A DNA stretch of 36,228 nucleotides from Nitrospiria bacterium (GCA_919902495.1 CAKKRC010000002.1:1-36228), one strand, 5' to 3'. Counted from the stretch's first letter, positions 16,735 through 26,453 are shown. Numbers and translations: made by a program. Notes: generated from the letters alone by a model not told the origin.

Positions 16735-16746
16735 TATTTAGTAGGT

Positions 16747-17058
16747 ATGTCTTCATCGGGCATGACTAGCAACAGGGAACAACTTCGCGCGCATGTCACC
16801 GTCCGCGGTCTTGTGCAGGGCGTCTGGTTCCGCGCAAGCACCAAGGATGAGGCGGACCGCCTTGGCGTAACCGGATGGGTGAGAAACCTGCCGGACGGGT
16901 CCGTGGACGCTGTGTTCGAAGGGGAAAAGAAGAAGGTCGAAGAGATCGTCGGGTGGTGCCACCGGGGCCCCTCGGGCGCGAAGGTGAACAACGTGGAAAT
17001 TGTCTGGGAACCTTATAGAGGAGAGTTCGGTCATTTCGATATTCGCTATGGCAGGTAG
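16747..17058 (+). CDS. acyP: Acylphosphatase
   Basis: AcyP hydrolyses acyl phosphates such as acetyl phosphate or carbamoyl phosphate. The 103-residue product has VRGLVQGVWFRAST with catalytic Arg29 and GWVRNLPDGSVDAVFEG with Asn47, the two active-site residues. The ATG at 16747 has a weak ribosome-binding site; a second ATG at 16762 is possible. The end overlaps the DUF4253 lipoprotein gene by 11 bases, so the two are translationally linked. Confidence 0.92.
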   Translation: MSSSGMTSNREQLRAHVTVRGLVQGVWFRASTKDEADRLGVTGWVRNLPDGSVDAVFEGEKKKVEEIVGWCHRGPSGAKVNNVEIVWEPYRGEFGHFDIRYGR

Positions 17059-17773
17059 GCATCTCGTCATAATCGCGTTGGTCCTCATTACCGCTGTATC
17101 CTGCTCCAACGGGGATAAACCACTGGCGACGGGCAAGAAGGCTGCGCCTACGGTCATCCTGAGGCCCAAACCCAAAGTGATGACCGCGGAGCAGAGAGCA
17201 GAGCTTGGATTTTCCCCGGATATTATCGCCCAGGTAGAGGCCGCGGGAAATGCCCAGGCAGAACCGTTCTTTGACGAAGTGATGATACGTTCCTCGAACC
17301 TGAAGGGCGATGTCATGATCGCGACCGCGCGGTTGTCAGGATTCAGCGTTCGTTCAGCGAACGCCGACCGGATCATCATGGACCTTGCACCGTCCTTCCG
17401 GAAGAAGGGGTACCTCATTTTCAGGAGCCAGCAGAACTTCGGGAATGTCCCCGATGTGATCACGGTGGTCAGGGGCAACAATTCCTACGATATCCTCCTG
17501 ATCCAGAGGACCGAGGCGCCCCGGCATCATCTGGACACGAAAAAGATCATCAAATGGCTCAAGGAACAGCAGAAGCTGGCGTCCTTCGTCATCACCGGTG
17601 CCGGGTCCGACTGGCTGGAGGCCCGTTTTATCAAGCCGCCGAAGAACATGAAGGCCTTCGCACGAAAGGTAGCGGCATTTTCGCCTGATGTCCTTGCCGA
17701 GAACAAAGGGACCCTTGAGAAGCTCGTGGACACCATGGAGCGGACCGGTGGGTTCTCCCTGTGGTGGGACTAA
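17048..17773 (+). CDS. Lipoprotein with C-terminal DUF4253 domain
   Basis: The 241-residue product starts at ATG 17048, inside the end of acyP. It has a lipoprotein signal: MAGRHLVIIALVLITA and lipobox AVSC (Cys19). A central segment with AEPFFDEVMIRSSNLKG is followed by a domain matching DUF4253: YDILLIQRTEAPRHHLDTKKIIKWLKE, GAGSDWLEARFIKPP, FAxxVxxFxPDVL and the family-typical end WWD. DUF4253 is usually cytoplasmic and of unknown function, so an envelope-anchored version is unusual. I recognise the domain from its pattern, not from a search. Confidence 0.75.
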   Translation: MAGRHLVIIALVLITAVSCSNGDKPLATGKKAAPTVILRPKPKVMTAEQRAELGFSPDIIAQVEAAGNAQAEPFFDEVMIRSSNLKGDVMIATARLSGFSVRSANADRIIMDLAPSFRKKGYLIFRSQQNFGNVPDVITVVRGNNSYDILLIQRTEAPRHHLDTKKIIKWLKEQQKLASFVITGAGSDWLEARFIKPPKNMKAFARKVAAFSPDVLAENKGTLEKLVDTMERTGGFSLWWD

Positions 17774-17780
17774 AGCGGCA

Positions 17781-17808
17781 GTGTCGAGTGCGGAATGCGG
17801 AGTGCGGA
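17781..17808 (+). repeat. Heptamer array GTGCGGA
   Basis: GTGTCGA, GTGCGGA, ATGCGGA, GTGCGGA in tandem, 7 bases after the DUF4253 gene stop. Confidence 0.7.
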
Positions 17809-17888
17809 AGATCAGTGTTCAGGGATAGTTCATCGACCATGAAGCTATTTAGCATGGATTACACTCCATATATTTGAAACAGTAAAAC

Positions 17889-18773
17889 ATGAAGACTGCC
17901 GTGAACATCCTTCTCGGAATAGTGCTCCTCGTCATCGCGTTATCGTTCATCCTCGTTTACGCCAATACCCATCCTCCGCGTTATCCGTTGAACGTACCGC
18001 CGTCCGACTATCAAAGGGACTATGAAAATGTCACGTTCGTCACGAAGGACGGGCTGACGCTAGCGGGCTGGCTGATAAAGCCGGACCGCTCCGGCAGGAA
18101 AACGCCCGCTGTCATCATTTGTCACGGTCTCGGGGCGAACAAGTCGGACTTTACCGATCTTGCCGTCTTCCTGGCGCGGCGGGGTTATCTTGTCCTTACA
18201 TTCGATTTTCGCGCTCACGGGGACAGTAAAGGGTCAAGGACATCGCTGGGATATCACGAGCGGAAAGATGTGATGGCGGCACTTCACTATCTGTCCACGC
18301 GGCCTGAGGTCGACCAGGGACGCATCGGCATCTTCGGGTTCTCCCTCGGCGGTGCAACCGCCATCCTGGCCGCCGCCGAAACGGGGAAATTCAAGGCTAT
18401 TGCAGCCGACAGCGCTTTCACCAGCCTCAGGGACCAGGCCCGTCAGGCGATCACCGGTTTCTATCATCTGCCCGCATTCCCCTTTGTAGGTCTTTCGGTC
18501 CTGGGCTACGAACTCTATTTTCAGACGAGGGCGAGCAACATCGATCCTGAGTCAGTCATCGGTGCGATCGCTCCCGCACCCGTTCTTATCATCGCCGGCG
18601 AGGGCGACGACATGATCCCCGCTGAGAATGGAAGACGGCTTTTCCAGGCGGCGAACGAGCCAAAGGAACTTTGGATCATCACCGTCGGAGGCCATGGGGG
18701 AACCGTTGCCGCTGCGGGAAACGAGTACAACAAGAGGGTCGGGGACTTTTTCGACAGGTATCTGAAGCAGTGA
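17889..18773 (+). CDS. Membrane-anchored alpha/beta hydrolase
   Basis: The 294-residue product has an N-terminal membrane helix (about 5-25) followed by a serine-hydrolase domain. The oxyanion region is ICHGLGANKSDF (about 77-88), the nucleophile elbow GFSLGG, the acid is in GEGDDMIP, and the catalytic His is in GGHGG. It resembles the BEM46/YqkD-like group of alpha/beta hydrolases, whose substrates are mostly unknown. The catalytic domain probably faces the periplasm, but topology is inferred. It lies 35 bases before the tsaB promoter region and is probably a separate unit. Confidence 0.87.
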   Translation: MKTAVNILLGIVLLVIALSFILVYANTHPPRYPLNVPPSDYQRDYENVTFVTKDGLTLAGWLIKPDRSGRKTPAVIICHGLGANKSDFTDLAVFLARRGYLVLTFDFRAHGDSKGSRTSLGYHERKDVMAALHYLSTRPEVDQGRIGIFGFSLGGATAILAAAETGKFKAIAADSAFTSLRDQARQAITGFYHLPAFPFVGLSVLGYELYFQTRASNIDPESVIGAIAPAPVLIIAGEGDDMIPAENGRRLFQAANEPKELWIITVGGHGGTVAAAGNEYNKRVGDFFDRYLKQ

Positions 18774-18795
18774 TCAGGAACCGCAGGTGTTTTGT

Positions 18796-18824
18796 TTGAC
18801 AGGGAAGGATTTTTTCGCTAAGGT
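18796..18824 (+). promoter_or_regulatory. Candidate promoter of tsaB
   Basis: A perfect TTGACA (18796-18801) is followed after 17 bases by TAAGGT (18819-18824). The tsaB ATG is only 7 bases past the -10, so transcription would start at or next to the start codon (leaderless mRNA). The same bases AAGG could instead be a ribosome-binding site for a longer transcript. Confidence 0.4.
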
Positions 18825-18831
18825 ACGGTCT

Positions 18832-19530
18832 ATGTATATTCTCGGCATCGAAACAGCCACCAAGACCGGAGGGGTCGCCATCGTATCGGAGACAGGCGTC
18901 CTCGCCGAGTACACGCTGAATATCGAGGTGACCCATTCGGAACGGCTCATGTCCACGGTGGACCGGGTGCTGAAGGATACGGGGTTCACCCTTGCGGAGA
19001 TGGATGGATACGGAGTTTCGATCGGGCCGGGGTCGTTCACCGGTCTCCGTATCGGCCTGTCGACCATCAAAGGGCTGGCCTTCGCTACGGGAAAACCCGT
19101 GGCCGCAGTGCCCACCCTCAAGGCGCTTGCCTGGAACATTCCCTTTCCGCGCTATCCCGTCTGTCCGCTGCTCGACGCCCGGAAAAAGGAGGTCTATGCT
19201 GCGCTCTACAGGCACGACGGCGGGACCTATATTCAGGAAATGCCCGCTTCGGTCATATCCCTTGCGGAAATGGCGGGAACAATGACCGGGGACATCCTCT
19301 TCACCGGAGAAGGGGCGCGTCTCTTTGCGGGGGAGATACAAAAGGTCTTCGGCGACCGGGCGCATTTTGCTCCCTTGTCCTCATCGGTCCCGTCCGCCGC
19401 AAGCGTAGCAGAGATCGCCCTGATGATGCTTACGGCCGGTCAGCAGACCGAACCGGATTCACTTGTCCCAATGTACATTCGAAGACCGGAGGCCGAGGTG
19501 GCGTGGGAGAAACGTCAACGATCTCGATAG
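18832..19530 (+). CDS. tsaB: tRNA threonylcarbamoyladenosine biosynthesis protein TsaB
   Basis: TsaB is the partner that activates TsaD in making t6A37 on ANN-decoding tRNAs. The 232-residue product begins MYILGIETATKTGGVAIVSE, the ASKHA-fold start, and has GYGVSIGPGSFTGLRIGLSTIKGLAFA (about 61-87), the family signature. ATG at 18832 is favoured over an upstream in-frame start because the family starts here. It overlaps rimI by 28 bases; the tsaB-rimI pair is common and fits joint translation-related roles. Confidence 0.93.
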   Translation: MYILGIETATKTGGVAIVSETGVLAEYTLNIEVTHSERLMSTVDRVLKDTGFTLAEMDGYGVSIGPGSFTGLRIGLSTIKGLAFATGKPVAAVPTLKALAWNIPFPRYPVCPLLDARKKEVYAALYRHDGGTYIQEMPASVISLAEMAGTMTGDILFTGEGARLFAGEIQKVFGDRAHFAPLSSSVPSAASVAEIALMMLTAGQQTEPDSLVPMYIRRPEAEVAWEKRQRSR

Positions 19531-20003
19531 CCCCTATGAGAAAAGAGGACCTGGACCAGGTCCTTGCGATCGAGCAGGCATCATTTACCATGCCCTGGTC
19601 GCGGAACCTGTTCCTTTCGGAGTTCCGCAATGCTCCGGTCTCGCTCATGCTGGTGGCTCATTCATCGCTGGAGCCCCCTGCGATCATCGGGTACATCGTC
19701 TGCTGGATCGTCGCAGATGAACTGCACATCTTGGACCTTGCCACGGAGCCAACGCAGCGGAGAAAAGGGATCGCCCGTCACCTGGTCCTGGCGGCCCTCA
19801 AGTATGCGTATGAGCGAAGCGTCCGGAGGGCCTTTCTTGAAGTGAGGGCATCGAACGATTCGGCTTTGAACCTGTATGAGGGATTTGGATTTGTCAGATC
19901 GATCGTGCGAAAGGGCTATTACGACCTTCCCGTCGAGGACGCAGTCGTTATGTCCCTTGATCAGGAGGGGTTACAGAGATTAGTGCAGCAGGCGGCAAAA
20001 TGA
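19503..20003 (+). CDS. rimI: Ribosomal-protein-alanine N-acetyltransferase
   Basis: RimI acetylates the N-terminal alanine of ribosomal protein S18. The 166-residue GNAT-fold product has EQASFTMPWSRNLFLSEF (about 25-42), ELHILDLATEPTQRRKGIARHLV with the acetyl-CoA loop QRRKGIA, and LEVRASNDSALNLYEGFGF, all typical. The start is GTG at 19503 within tsaB; an ATG at 19536 would remove 11 residues and lacks a ribosome-binding site. Confidence 0.9.
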   Translation: MGETSTISIAPMRKEDLDQVLAIEQASFTMPWSRNLFLSEFRNAPVSLMLVAHSSLEPPAIIGYIVCWIVADELHILDLATEPTQRRKGIARHLVLAALKYAYERSVRRAFLEVRASNDSALNLYEGFGFVRSIVRKGYYDLPVEDAVVMSLDQEGLQRLVQQAAK

Positions 20004-20187
20004 GGGCTTGGTAAACGGTACGCAATGATCATGTAAGCTGTTAATAGTAAAAGGAAATACATATAATTATCGAAAAATAATTTGCCTTGCCTTTTCAGGT
20101 CAATTGTGCTAACTTTTACAAAACTGAATAGCGTCCCACGATCTTCTTGTCATTCAAAGACCCCAATACGAAAAGGAGGGCATGCTT

Positions 20188-20427
20188 ATGAATGTGATGG
20201 AGGTATCTGAGGAAGCACTAAGGGTTAAGCTTAGGACGGAGAATGCGGAGTTCCAGCAGTTGGAGCAGGAGCACAGAAAGCTCGATAGCGAGCTCATGAA
20301 TTTCGAAACACACGTGTATCTCAGTCCTGAGGAAGAGTTCGAGAGGAGAAGGCTTCAGAAACTTAAACTGGCGGCAAAAGATAAAATGATGGAAATGATC
20401 AGGCGCATCAAAACTGGGAACGCCTGA
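20188..20427 (+). CDS. DUF465 (YdcH-like) small coiled-coil protein
   Basis: A 79-residue helical protein with LRTENAEFQQLEQEHRKLDSEL, HVYLSPEEEFERRRLQKLKLAAKDKM, the pattern of the DUF465/YdcH family, which has no settled function. ATG at 20188 is chosen because AAAAGGAGGG ends 7 bases before it; ATG at 20182 is too close to that site. It stands alone, with a strong terminator behind it. The 184-base spacer upstream is AT-rich and probably holds its promoter, but no convincing box pair was found. Confidence 0.85.
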   Translation: MNVMEVSEEALRVKLRTENAEFQQLEQEHRKLDSELMNFETHVYLSPEEEFERRRLQKLKLAAKDKMMEMIRRIKTGNA

Positions 20428-20435
20428 AGAAGTAG

Positions 20436-20467
20436 AGGCAAGGGGAAGGTCCCTTGCCTTTGATATT
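20436..20467 (+). terminator. Intrinsic terminator of the DUF465 gene
   Basis: AGGCAAGGG (20436-20444) pairs perfectly with CCCTTGCCT (20451-20459) around GAAGGT, followed by TTTGATATTTTC. Confidence 0.8.
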
Positions 20468-20488
20468 TTCACTACCAGACTGTTCGAG

Positions 20489-20525
20489 ATCCCTCCTTAC
20501 GGAGAGCGTAAGGGGGGATTTTTTT
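20489..20525 (+). terminator. Second strong terminator just before the ilvD promoter
   Basis: A 13-bp stem (20489-20501 with 20507-20519, one G-U pair), loop GAGAG, and a seven-base T-run. It lies upstream of the ilvD -35 box, so it most likely insulates the operon from read-through. It could be an attenuator only if a promoter exists between 20460 and 20488, which I do not see. Confidence 0.8.
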
Positions 20526-20526
20526 A

Positions 20527-20555
20527 TTGACTCTCCTGCTGTATCTATGTTAAAA
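20527..20555 (+). promoter_or_regulatory. Promoter of the ilv operon
   Basis: TTGACT (20527-20532), 17 bases, TTAAAA (20550-20555) preceded by TATG, the same layout as the rpsT promoter. Transcription would start near 20562, giving a leader of about 26 bases with GGAGA before the TTG start. Confidence 0.55.
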
Positions 20556-20587
20556 ATAATAACTATTTCGCCATTGGAGACGCTATT

Positions 20588-22240
20588 TTGAGAAGCGACA
20601 GGATCAAAAAAGGCGTTGAACGGGCCGGTCACCGGTCCCTTCTGTTCGCCACAGGGATCACCCGGAAAGGGCTCGATATGCCCATGATCGGTGTCGCCAC
20701 GAGCTTCACCGACCTTATCCCGGGTCATATCGGCATGCGCGACCTCGAGCGGTTCATCGAAAAGGGAGTGCACACCGGAGGCGGCTGGCCGCTTTTTTTC
20801 GGTCTTCCCGGCATCTGTGACGGCATCGCCATGGGCCATATCGGCATGCATTACTCGCTGCCGTCGCGCGAACTCATTGCCGATATCGTGGAGTCCGTCG
20901 CTACCGCCCATGCGTTCGACGGCTTGGTGCTTCTCACGAACTGCGACAAGATCACGCCGGGAATGATCATGGCGGCCGCGCGCATCAATATCCCGACCAT
21001 CGTCGTGACCGCCGGCCCCATGCATTCCGGCAATTTCCGCGGCCAGCGGGTGAACCTCATCAGCGCTTTTGAGGCCGTGGGCAAGGTGAAGAAGGGCGAG
21101 ATGTCCGAGGCGGACCTCGCCGAGCTTGAAATGTGCGCCTGTCCGGGCCCGGGATCGTGCCAGGGGATGTTCACGGCAAATACCATGGCCTGCGTGACCG
21201 AGGCGATCGGCATGAGCCTTCCGGGGTGCGCGACCGCCCTCGCGGTATCCGGTGAAAAGCGCCGGATCGCTTTTGAGAGCGGCAGGCGCATCGTGGAACT
21301 GGTCAAAGAAGACGTTACACCGCGAAAGATCATGACGAAGAACGCCTTCGAGAACGCCATCAGGATAGACATGGCGCTCGGCGGTTCGACGAACACGTCG
21401 CTCCATATCCCGGCGATCGCCCATGAGGCCGGCATAGAACTGCCGATCTCGATCTTCGATGCGATCAGCAGGAAGACGCCCCATATCTGCAACATGCTTC
21501 CCGGGGGCCAGCACTATCTCGAGGACCTCGACGCAGCGGGCGGCATTCCCGGCGTGCTTTCACGGTTCGCGTCCGTCCTGAAGGACTCCCCGACGGTGAG
21601 CGGTTCGTCCATCGTGAAACTCGCGAAGGCAGGCCGGGTGCGGAACGCGGACGTGATCCGGCCGCTCGACAGGGCCTATCACCGGGAAGGCGGCATCGCC
21701 GTGCTTTCCGGCAACCTTGCCCCGAACGGTTCGGTGATCAAGCAGACCGCGGTGAGCGAGAACATGATGTGGTTCGAGGGAACGGCCATTGTCTTCGATT
21801 CCGAAGAGGACGCCATGGCGGCCATCATGGGCGGGAAGATCAGGGCCGGCCATGCCATCGTGATCCGCTACGAGGGACCAAAGGGCGGTCCCGGCATGCG
21901 CGAGATGCTTTCGCCGACATCCGCCATCATGGGGATGGGGCTCGGCGAATCTGTTGTGCTTATCACCGACGGCAGATTCTCGGGAGGTACCAAAGGGCCG
22001 TGCATCGGCCATGTTTCACCCGAGGCGGCGGAAGGCGGCCCCATTGCGGTCGTGAAGAACGGCGACAAGATCGTTCTCGATATTCCCAACCGGAAGCTGG
22101 AGCTCAAACTATCCAGTGCGGAGATCAAGAAACGGATGACGAAGTGGAAACCGCGGGAACCCAAGATCAAGAGCGGCTGGCTCGCCCGGTACGCGAAGGT
22201 CGTCACATCGGCGAACACGGGAGCAGTTGTAAAAGCGTAA
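20588..22240 (+). CDS. ilvD: Dihydroxy-acid dehydratase
   Basis: IlvD dehydrates dihydroxy acids to the 2-keto acids of valine and isoleucine, using an Fe-S cluster. The 550-residue product has [11 protein letters not shown] with Cys119 and [16 protein letters not shown] with Cys191, both cluster ligands, and the first-domain motif [18 protein letters not shown] near the end is a family hallmark. The start is TTG at 20588 with GGAGA 7 bases upstream. It is first in the operon; ilvB follows after 47 bases. A 14-codon BCAA-rich frame overlapping the start is discussed in the findings. Confidence 0.96.
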   Translation: MRSDRIKKGVERAGHRSLLFATGITRKGLDMPMIGVATSFTDLIPGHIGMRDLERFIEKGVHTGGGWPLFFGLPGICDGIAMGHIGMHYSLPSRELIADIVESVATAHAFDGLVLLTNCDKITPGMIMAAARINIPTIVVTAGPMHSGNFRGQRVNLISAFEAVGKVKKGEMSEADLAELEMCACPGPGSCQGMFTANTMACVTEAIGMSLPGCATALAVSGEKRRIAFESGRRIVELVKEDVTPRKIMTKNAFENAIRIDMALGGSTNTSLHIPAIAHEAGIELPISIFDAISRKTPHICNMLPGGQHYLEDLDAAGGIPGVLSRFASVLKDSPTVSGSSIVKLAKAGRVRNADVIRPLDRAYHREGGIAVLSGNLAPNGSVIKQTAVSENMMWFEGTAIVFDSEEDAMAAIMGGKIRAGHAIVIRYEGPKGGPGMREMLSPTSAIMGMGLGESVVLITDGRFSGGTKGPCIGHVSPEAAEGGPIAVVKNGDKIVLDIPNRKLELKLSSAEIKKRMTKWKPREPKIKSGWLARYAKVVTSANTGAVVKA

Positions 22241-22287
22241 TTGAGCTAACAAGCTTGCAGGCTGACAAGCGTAAAAAGGATTCCATC

Positions 22288-24027
22288 ATGTCAAACAAAG
22301 AGATCACCGGCGCGGAAATATTCCTTGAGAGCCTGAAGCGGGAAAAGGTCGATACCATTTTTGCCTATCCCGGCGGTGTCGTGCTCAAGATCTTCGATGT
22401 ACTGTACGATCAGAAGGACATCCGCATCATTCTTCCCCGTCACGAGCAGGGCGGCGTGCACATGGCCGACGGCTATGCCCGCTCCACAGGCAAGGTCGGT
22501 GTCGCCCTGGCAACCTCGGGGCCCGGTGCGACGAACACGGTCACCGGTCTCGCCACGGCCTATATGGATTCCATCCCGATCGTGGTATTCACCGGCCAGG
22601 TGCCGACAGCGCTCATCGGGAACGATGCGTTCCAGGAAGCCGACATTGTCGGCATCACCCGGCCCTGCACGAAGTACAACTTCCTGGTGAAGGACGTGAA
22701 GGACCTGGCGCAGACCATCAAGGAGGCCTTTTACATCGCGGCGAGCGGAAGGCCGGGTCCGGTGCTCATCGACCTGCCGCGTGATGTGGTGACGACCAAG
22801 GCAGAGTTCATTTGGCCGGAGAAGGTGGATATCCGGAGCTACAAGCCGTCGGTCACCGGCAACAAGCGTCAGATCATGCAGGCGGCCGCGGCCATCGCGA
22901 AGGCCAAGAAGCCCGTCGCGTATATCGGCGGGGGCGTCATCAGTTCGAACGCAGCGGAGCAGATCCGCGAATTCGCCGAGTTGACCAGGATCCCCGTGAC
23001 CCATACGCTGATGGGCATCGGCGGATTCCCGGGCACCCATCCGCTCTCGCTGGGCATGCTGGGCATGCATGGCACCTACTATGCCAACATGGCGATCCAC
23101 CACTCGGATCTCATTGTCGCCATCGGCGCGAGGTTCGACGATCGGGTGACGGGCAAGGTGGAGGGGTTCGCGCCCGAGGCAAAGATCATCCACATCGACG
23201 TGGACCCCACGTCCATCCGGAAGAACGTGCGCGTGGACATCCCGGTCGTCGGTGACGTGAAGCACGTGATGGTGGAGCTCAACAAGGAACTGCGCGCCAT
23301 AAAGGAACCGTGGGACGCGATCCGAAAGAGCTGGATCAAACAGATAGATGCCTGGCGCGAGGAACGGCCACTGACCTACGAGCAGTCCGACGAGGTCATC
23401 AAGCCGCAGTTCGTGATCGAAAAGCTTTATGAGCTCACCGGCGGCGATGCCATCATCGTCACCGATGTGGGGCAGCACCAGATGTGGGCGGCTCAGTTCT
23501 TCAAGTACGATACGCCGAGGAACTGGCTGTCGTCCGGCGGCCTCGGTACCATGGGCTACGGTCTGCCGGCGGCCATCGGAGCGAAGGTCGCCCGTCCGGA
23601 CAAGAACGTGTTCAGCATATCCGGAGACGGCAGCATTCAGATGAACATCCAGGAGATCGCGACCTCTATTGAGAACAATATCCCGGTGAAGGTGATCATC
23701 CTGAACAATCGCTTTCTCGGTATGGTGCGACAGTGGCAGGAGCTATTCTACGCCGAGCGCTATTCATCCGTGGACCTTGGCAGTACGCCGGACTTTGTGA
23801 AGCTCGCTGAGGCTTACGGGGCGATCGGCCTGCGTGCGGTGAAGCCTGCGGATGTAGAGGCGGTGCTGAAAGAGGGGCTCAAGGCGAAGAGAACCGTGTT
23901 CATGGATTTCGTTACCGCGCGGTATGAAAAGGTCTTCCCCATGGTGCCTGCTGGAGCATCCATCAACGAGATGATATTCGGCGAAGAAAAGAAAAAGGAA
24001 GAGAAGAAACTAAAAGCGGTCAAGTAA
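22288..24027 (+). CDS. ilvB: Acetolactate synthase, large (catalytic) subunit
   Basis: IlvB condenses pyruvate to acetolactate (or acetohydroxybutyrate) with ThDP, the entry step of branched-chain synthesis. The 579-residue product begins MSNKEITGAEIFLESLKREKVDTIFAYPGG. Catalytic Glu53 lies in RHEQGGVHMADGYARSTG; the ThDP/Mg motif is GDGSIQMNIQE...VKVIILNN (about 446-475). ATG at 22288 is chosen over a far-upstream frame that overlaps ilvD. AAGGA is 8 bases before it. Confidence 0.97.
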   Translation: MSNKEITGAEIFLESLKREKVDTIFAYPGGVVLKIFDVLYDQKDIRIILPRHEQGGVHMADGYARSTGKVGVALATSGPGATNTVTGLATAYMDSIPIVVFTGQVPTALIGNDAFQEADIVGITRPCTKYNFLVKDVKDLAQTIKEAFYIAASGRPGPVLIDLPRDVVTTKAEFIWPEKVDIRSYKPSVTGNKRQIMQAAAAIAKAKKPVAYIGGGVISSNAAEQIREFAELTRIPVTHTLMGIGGFPGTHPLSLGMLGMHGTYYANMAIHHSDLIVAIGARFDDRVTGKVEGFAPEAKIIHIDVDPTSIRKNVRVDIPVVGDVKHVMVELNKELRAIKEPWDAIRKSWIKQIDAWREERPLTYEQSDEVIKPQFVIEKLYELTGGDAIIVTDVGQHQMWAAQFFKYDTPRNWLSSGGLGTMGYGLPAAIGAKVARPDKNVFSISGDGSIQMNIQEIATSIENNIPVKVIILNNRFLGMVRQWQELFYAERYSSVDLGSTPDFVKLAEAYGAIGLRAVKPADVEAVLKEGLKAKRTVFMDFVTARYEKVFPMVPAGASINEMIFGEEKKKEEKKLKAVK

Positions 24028-24032
24028 CGATA

Positions 24033-24063
24033 GTGCGGAGTGGTGAGTCCGGTGTGCGGAGTG
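24033..24063 (+). repeat. Heptamer array GTGCGGA between ilvB and ilvN
   Basis: GTGCGGA, GTGGTGA, GTCCGGT, GTGCGGA, GTG in tandem, filling most of the 46-base gap. Confidence 0.65.
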
Positions 24064-24073
24064 AAAACAACCT

Positions 24074-24547
24074 ATGAAACACATTATATCAGCGCTGGTT
24101 GAGAACAAATTTGGCGTGCTGTCGCGCGTGTCGGGGCTGTTCAGCGGCAGGGGGTTCAACATCGAGACGATCTCCATTGGTCCGACGCTGGATCCTACCG
24201 TCTCGCAGATGACGATCGTGACCACCGGTGATGAACGGATACTGGAGCAGATACTCAAACAGCTCAACAAGCTCATCGATGTCATCAAGGTCACTGATTT
24301 CGCGGACAAGGAGTTCGTCGAGCGCGAGATGTGCCTTATCAAGATCAATACCCCGGTGGAGCACCGGTCCGAGGCGCTCCGGATTGCCGACATCTTCCGT
24401 GCCCGCGTCGTGGACTCCACTCAGAAATCGTATACCTTTCAGGTGACGGGCGACGAGAAGAAGATCGAAGCCTTCATCGAGCTATTGAAGCCCATGGGTA
24501 TCAAGGAAGTCGTTCGCACCGGCAAGATAGCCATCACCCGGGACTAA
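24074..24547 (+). CDS. ilvN: Acetolactate synthase, small (regulatory) subunit
   Basis: IlvN carries the ACT domain that binds valine and controls IlvB. The 157-residue product begins MKHIISALVENKFGVLSRVSGLFSGRGFNIETISIGPT, the standard ACT start with the ligand-binding Gly loop, and continues into the second ferredoxin-like domain with ADIFRARVVDSTQKSYTFQVTG. Length is normal for the family. It follows ilvB in the operon, separated by a heptamer array. Confidence 0.95.
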   Translation: MKHIISALVENKFGVLSRVSGLFSGRGFNIETISIGPTLDPTVSQMTIVTTGDERILEQILKQLNKLIDVIKVTDFADKEFVEREMCLIKINTPVEHRSEALRIADIFRARVVDSTQKSYTFQVTGDEKKIEAFIELLKPMGIKEVVRTGKIAITRD

Positions 24548-24607
24548 GACCATAAGGGAAGTTGGACGATGCAGGACACCGCTCTGCGGCACCCGGCATC
24601 TGGTTTT

Positions 24608-24631
24608 CGGACATCGGTTCACCGATGTCCG
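24608..24631. repeat. Perfect 10-bp hairpin upstream of the lipoprotein gene
   Basis: CGGACATCGG (24608-24617) and CCGATGTCCG (24622-24631) pair around TTCA. No T-run follows; it could be a processing or stabilising hairpin in the ilv transcript. Confidence 0.5.
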
Positions 24632-24652
24632 ATGTCGTTCTCAGAGGTGCTT

Positions 24653-25288
24653 ATGAAACAGGCTATGCTCCGTGTTCTTCTCAGTGTCATGACGGTCGGT
24701 ATGCTGTCAGCATGCGCGGAAAAGGGGCCGGTGCTTCTCGACGGCATAAAGTATCAGGCGCCTGAGGCGCTGGTTGCCGGTGTCCCGAAGATCGTCGTCG
24801 GGGTAGCTCCGTTCAAGGATGACCGCGGAAAGACCGCGTCGGTTCTCGGCAAACGGACGATCCGCAACTACATCGAGAACGATCTCGTAGTGCAGGGCAC
24901 GACGGCGGTCCTTGTCACTGAAGCGTTCAAGGACGCGCTCAAATCCCGCGGCGTCACGGTGAAAGATGCGCCTGCCTGGGACATGAAGTCCGAAACGGTA
25001 CAGGGCGACGGTTTTGATATCCTGATCGGCGGCGAGATCAAGATGCTCTGGGTAGAGGTCGTTTCCCAGCCGCTGAATGTCAAGATCGCTGCGGAGGTCC
25101 AGCTCCGGGTATCTACAGCCGATGTTGCGGAGAAAAAGATATTCCGCACGCTGGTCCTGAACAGCAAAATGGAGCGCCAGGACGTGGCATTCTCATTCGA
25201 GTCCGTCTCTGGCGCGTTATCCGAGGCGCTTTCGTCGGCGCTGGACCAGCTGATGAAGGACGAAGAGTTCAAGAAGAAGATACACTGA
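24653..25288 (+). CDS. YajG-like lipoprotein
   Basis: The 211-residue product starts at ATG 24653, behind AGAGGTG. It has a lipoprotein signal MKQAMLRVLLSVMTVGM with lipobox LSAC (Cys21). The body (VVGVAPFKDDRGKTASVLGKR, FKDALKSRGVTV, ILIGGEIKMLWVEV, ALSEALSSALDQLMKDEEFKKKI) resembles YajG-type outer-membrane lipoproteins of unknown function. Its place between ilvN and ilvC, which are usually adjacent, makes it an insertion into a metabolic operon. The family call is by pattern only. Confidence 0.65.
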   Translation: MKQAMLRVLLSVMTVGMLSACAEKGPVLLDGIKYQAPEALVAGVPKIVVGVAPFKDDRGKTASVLGKRTIRNYIENDLVVQGTTAVLVTEAFKDALKSRGVTVKDAPAWDMKSETVQGDGFDILIGGEIKMLWVEVVSQPLNVKIAAEVQLRVSTADVAEKKIFRTLVLNSKMERQDVAFSFESVSGALSEALSSALDQLMKDEEFKKKIH

Positions 25289-25303
25289 TATATTTATCCA
25301 TAG

Positions 25304-26335
<1,032 letters not shown>

Positions 26336-26348
26336 GACAATAGTCATT

Positions 26349-26438
26349 GCCACGAAGTCACGAAGGCACGAAGTTTAAATCAGTAGTTGTGATCCGAATA
26401 ATGAGGCGCAATTCTTTGTGTCTAAGTGCCTTCGTGGC
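26349..26438. repeat. Inverted octamer pair (CACGAAGN) upstream of psd
   Basis: The left arm 26349-26369 contains the octamers CACGAAGT, CACGAAGG (a third follows). The right arm 26418-26438 is its reverse complement at 17 of 21 positions, including an unbroken 9-bp match GCCACGAAG/CTTCGTGGC. The right arm ends next to the psd ribosome-binding site CTGGAG. Confidence 0.7.
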
Positions 26439-26453
26439 TGGAGTTTGAAAATT

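Noticed and set aside
16160-16741. Alternative plus-strand frame in the rluB tail
   Set aside because: The rluB frame is open from the catalytic domain to the stop, and the 207-bp repeat keeps that frame; the other frame is open only because the region is GC-rich.
20460-20588. T-box or amino-acid riboswitch before ilvD
   Set aside because: No T-box consensus (GGTGG...CG type) or known aptamer core was seen; the strong hairpin lies upstream of the promoter.
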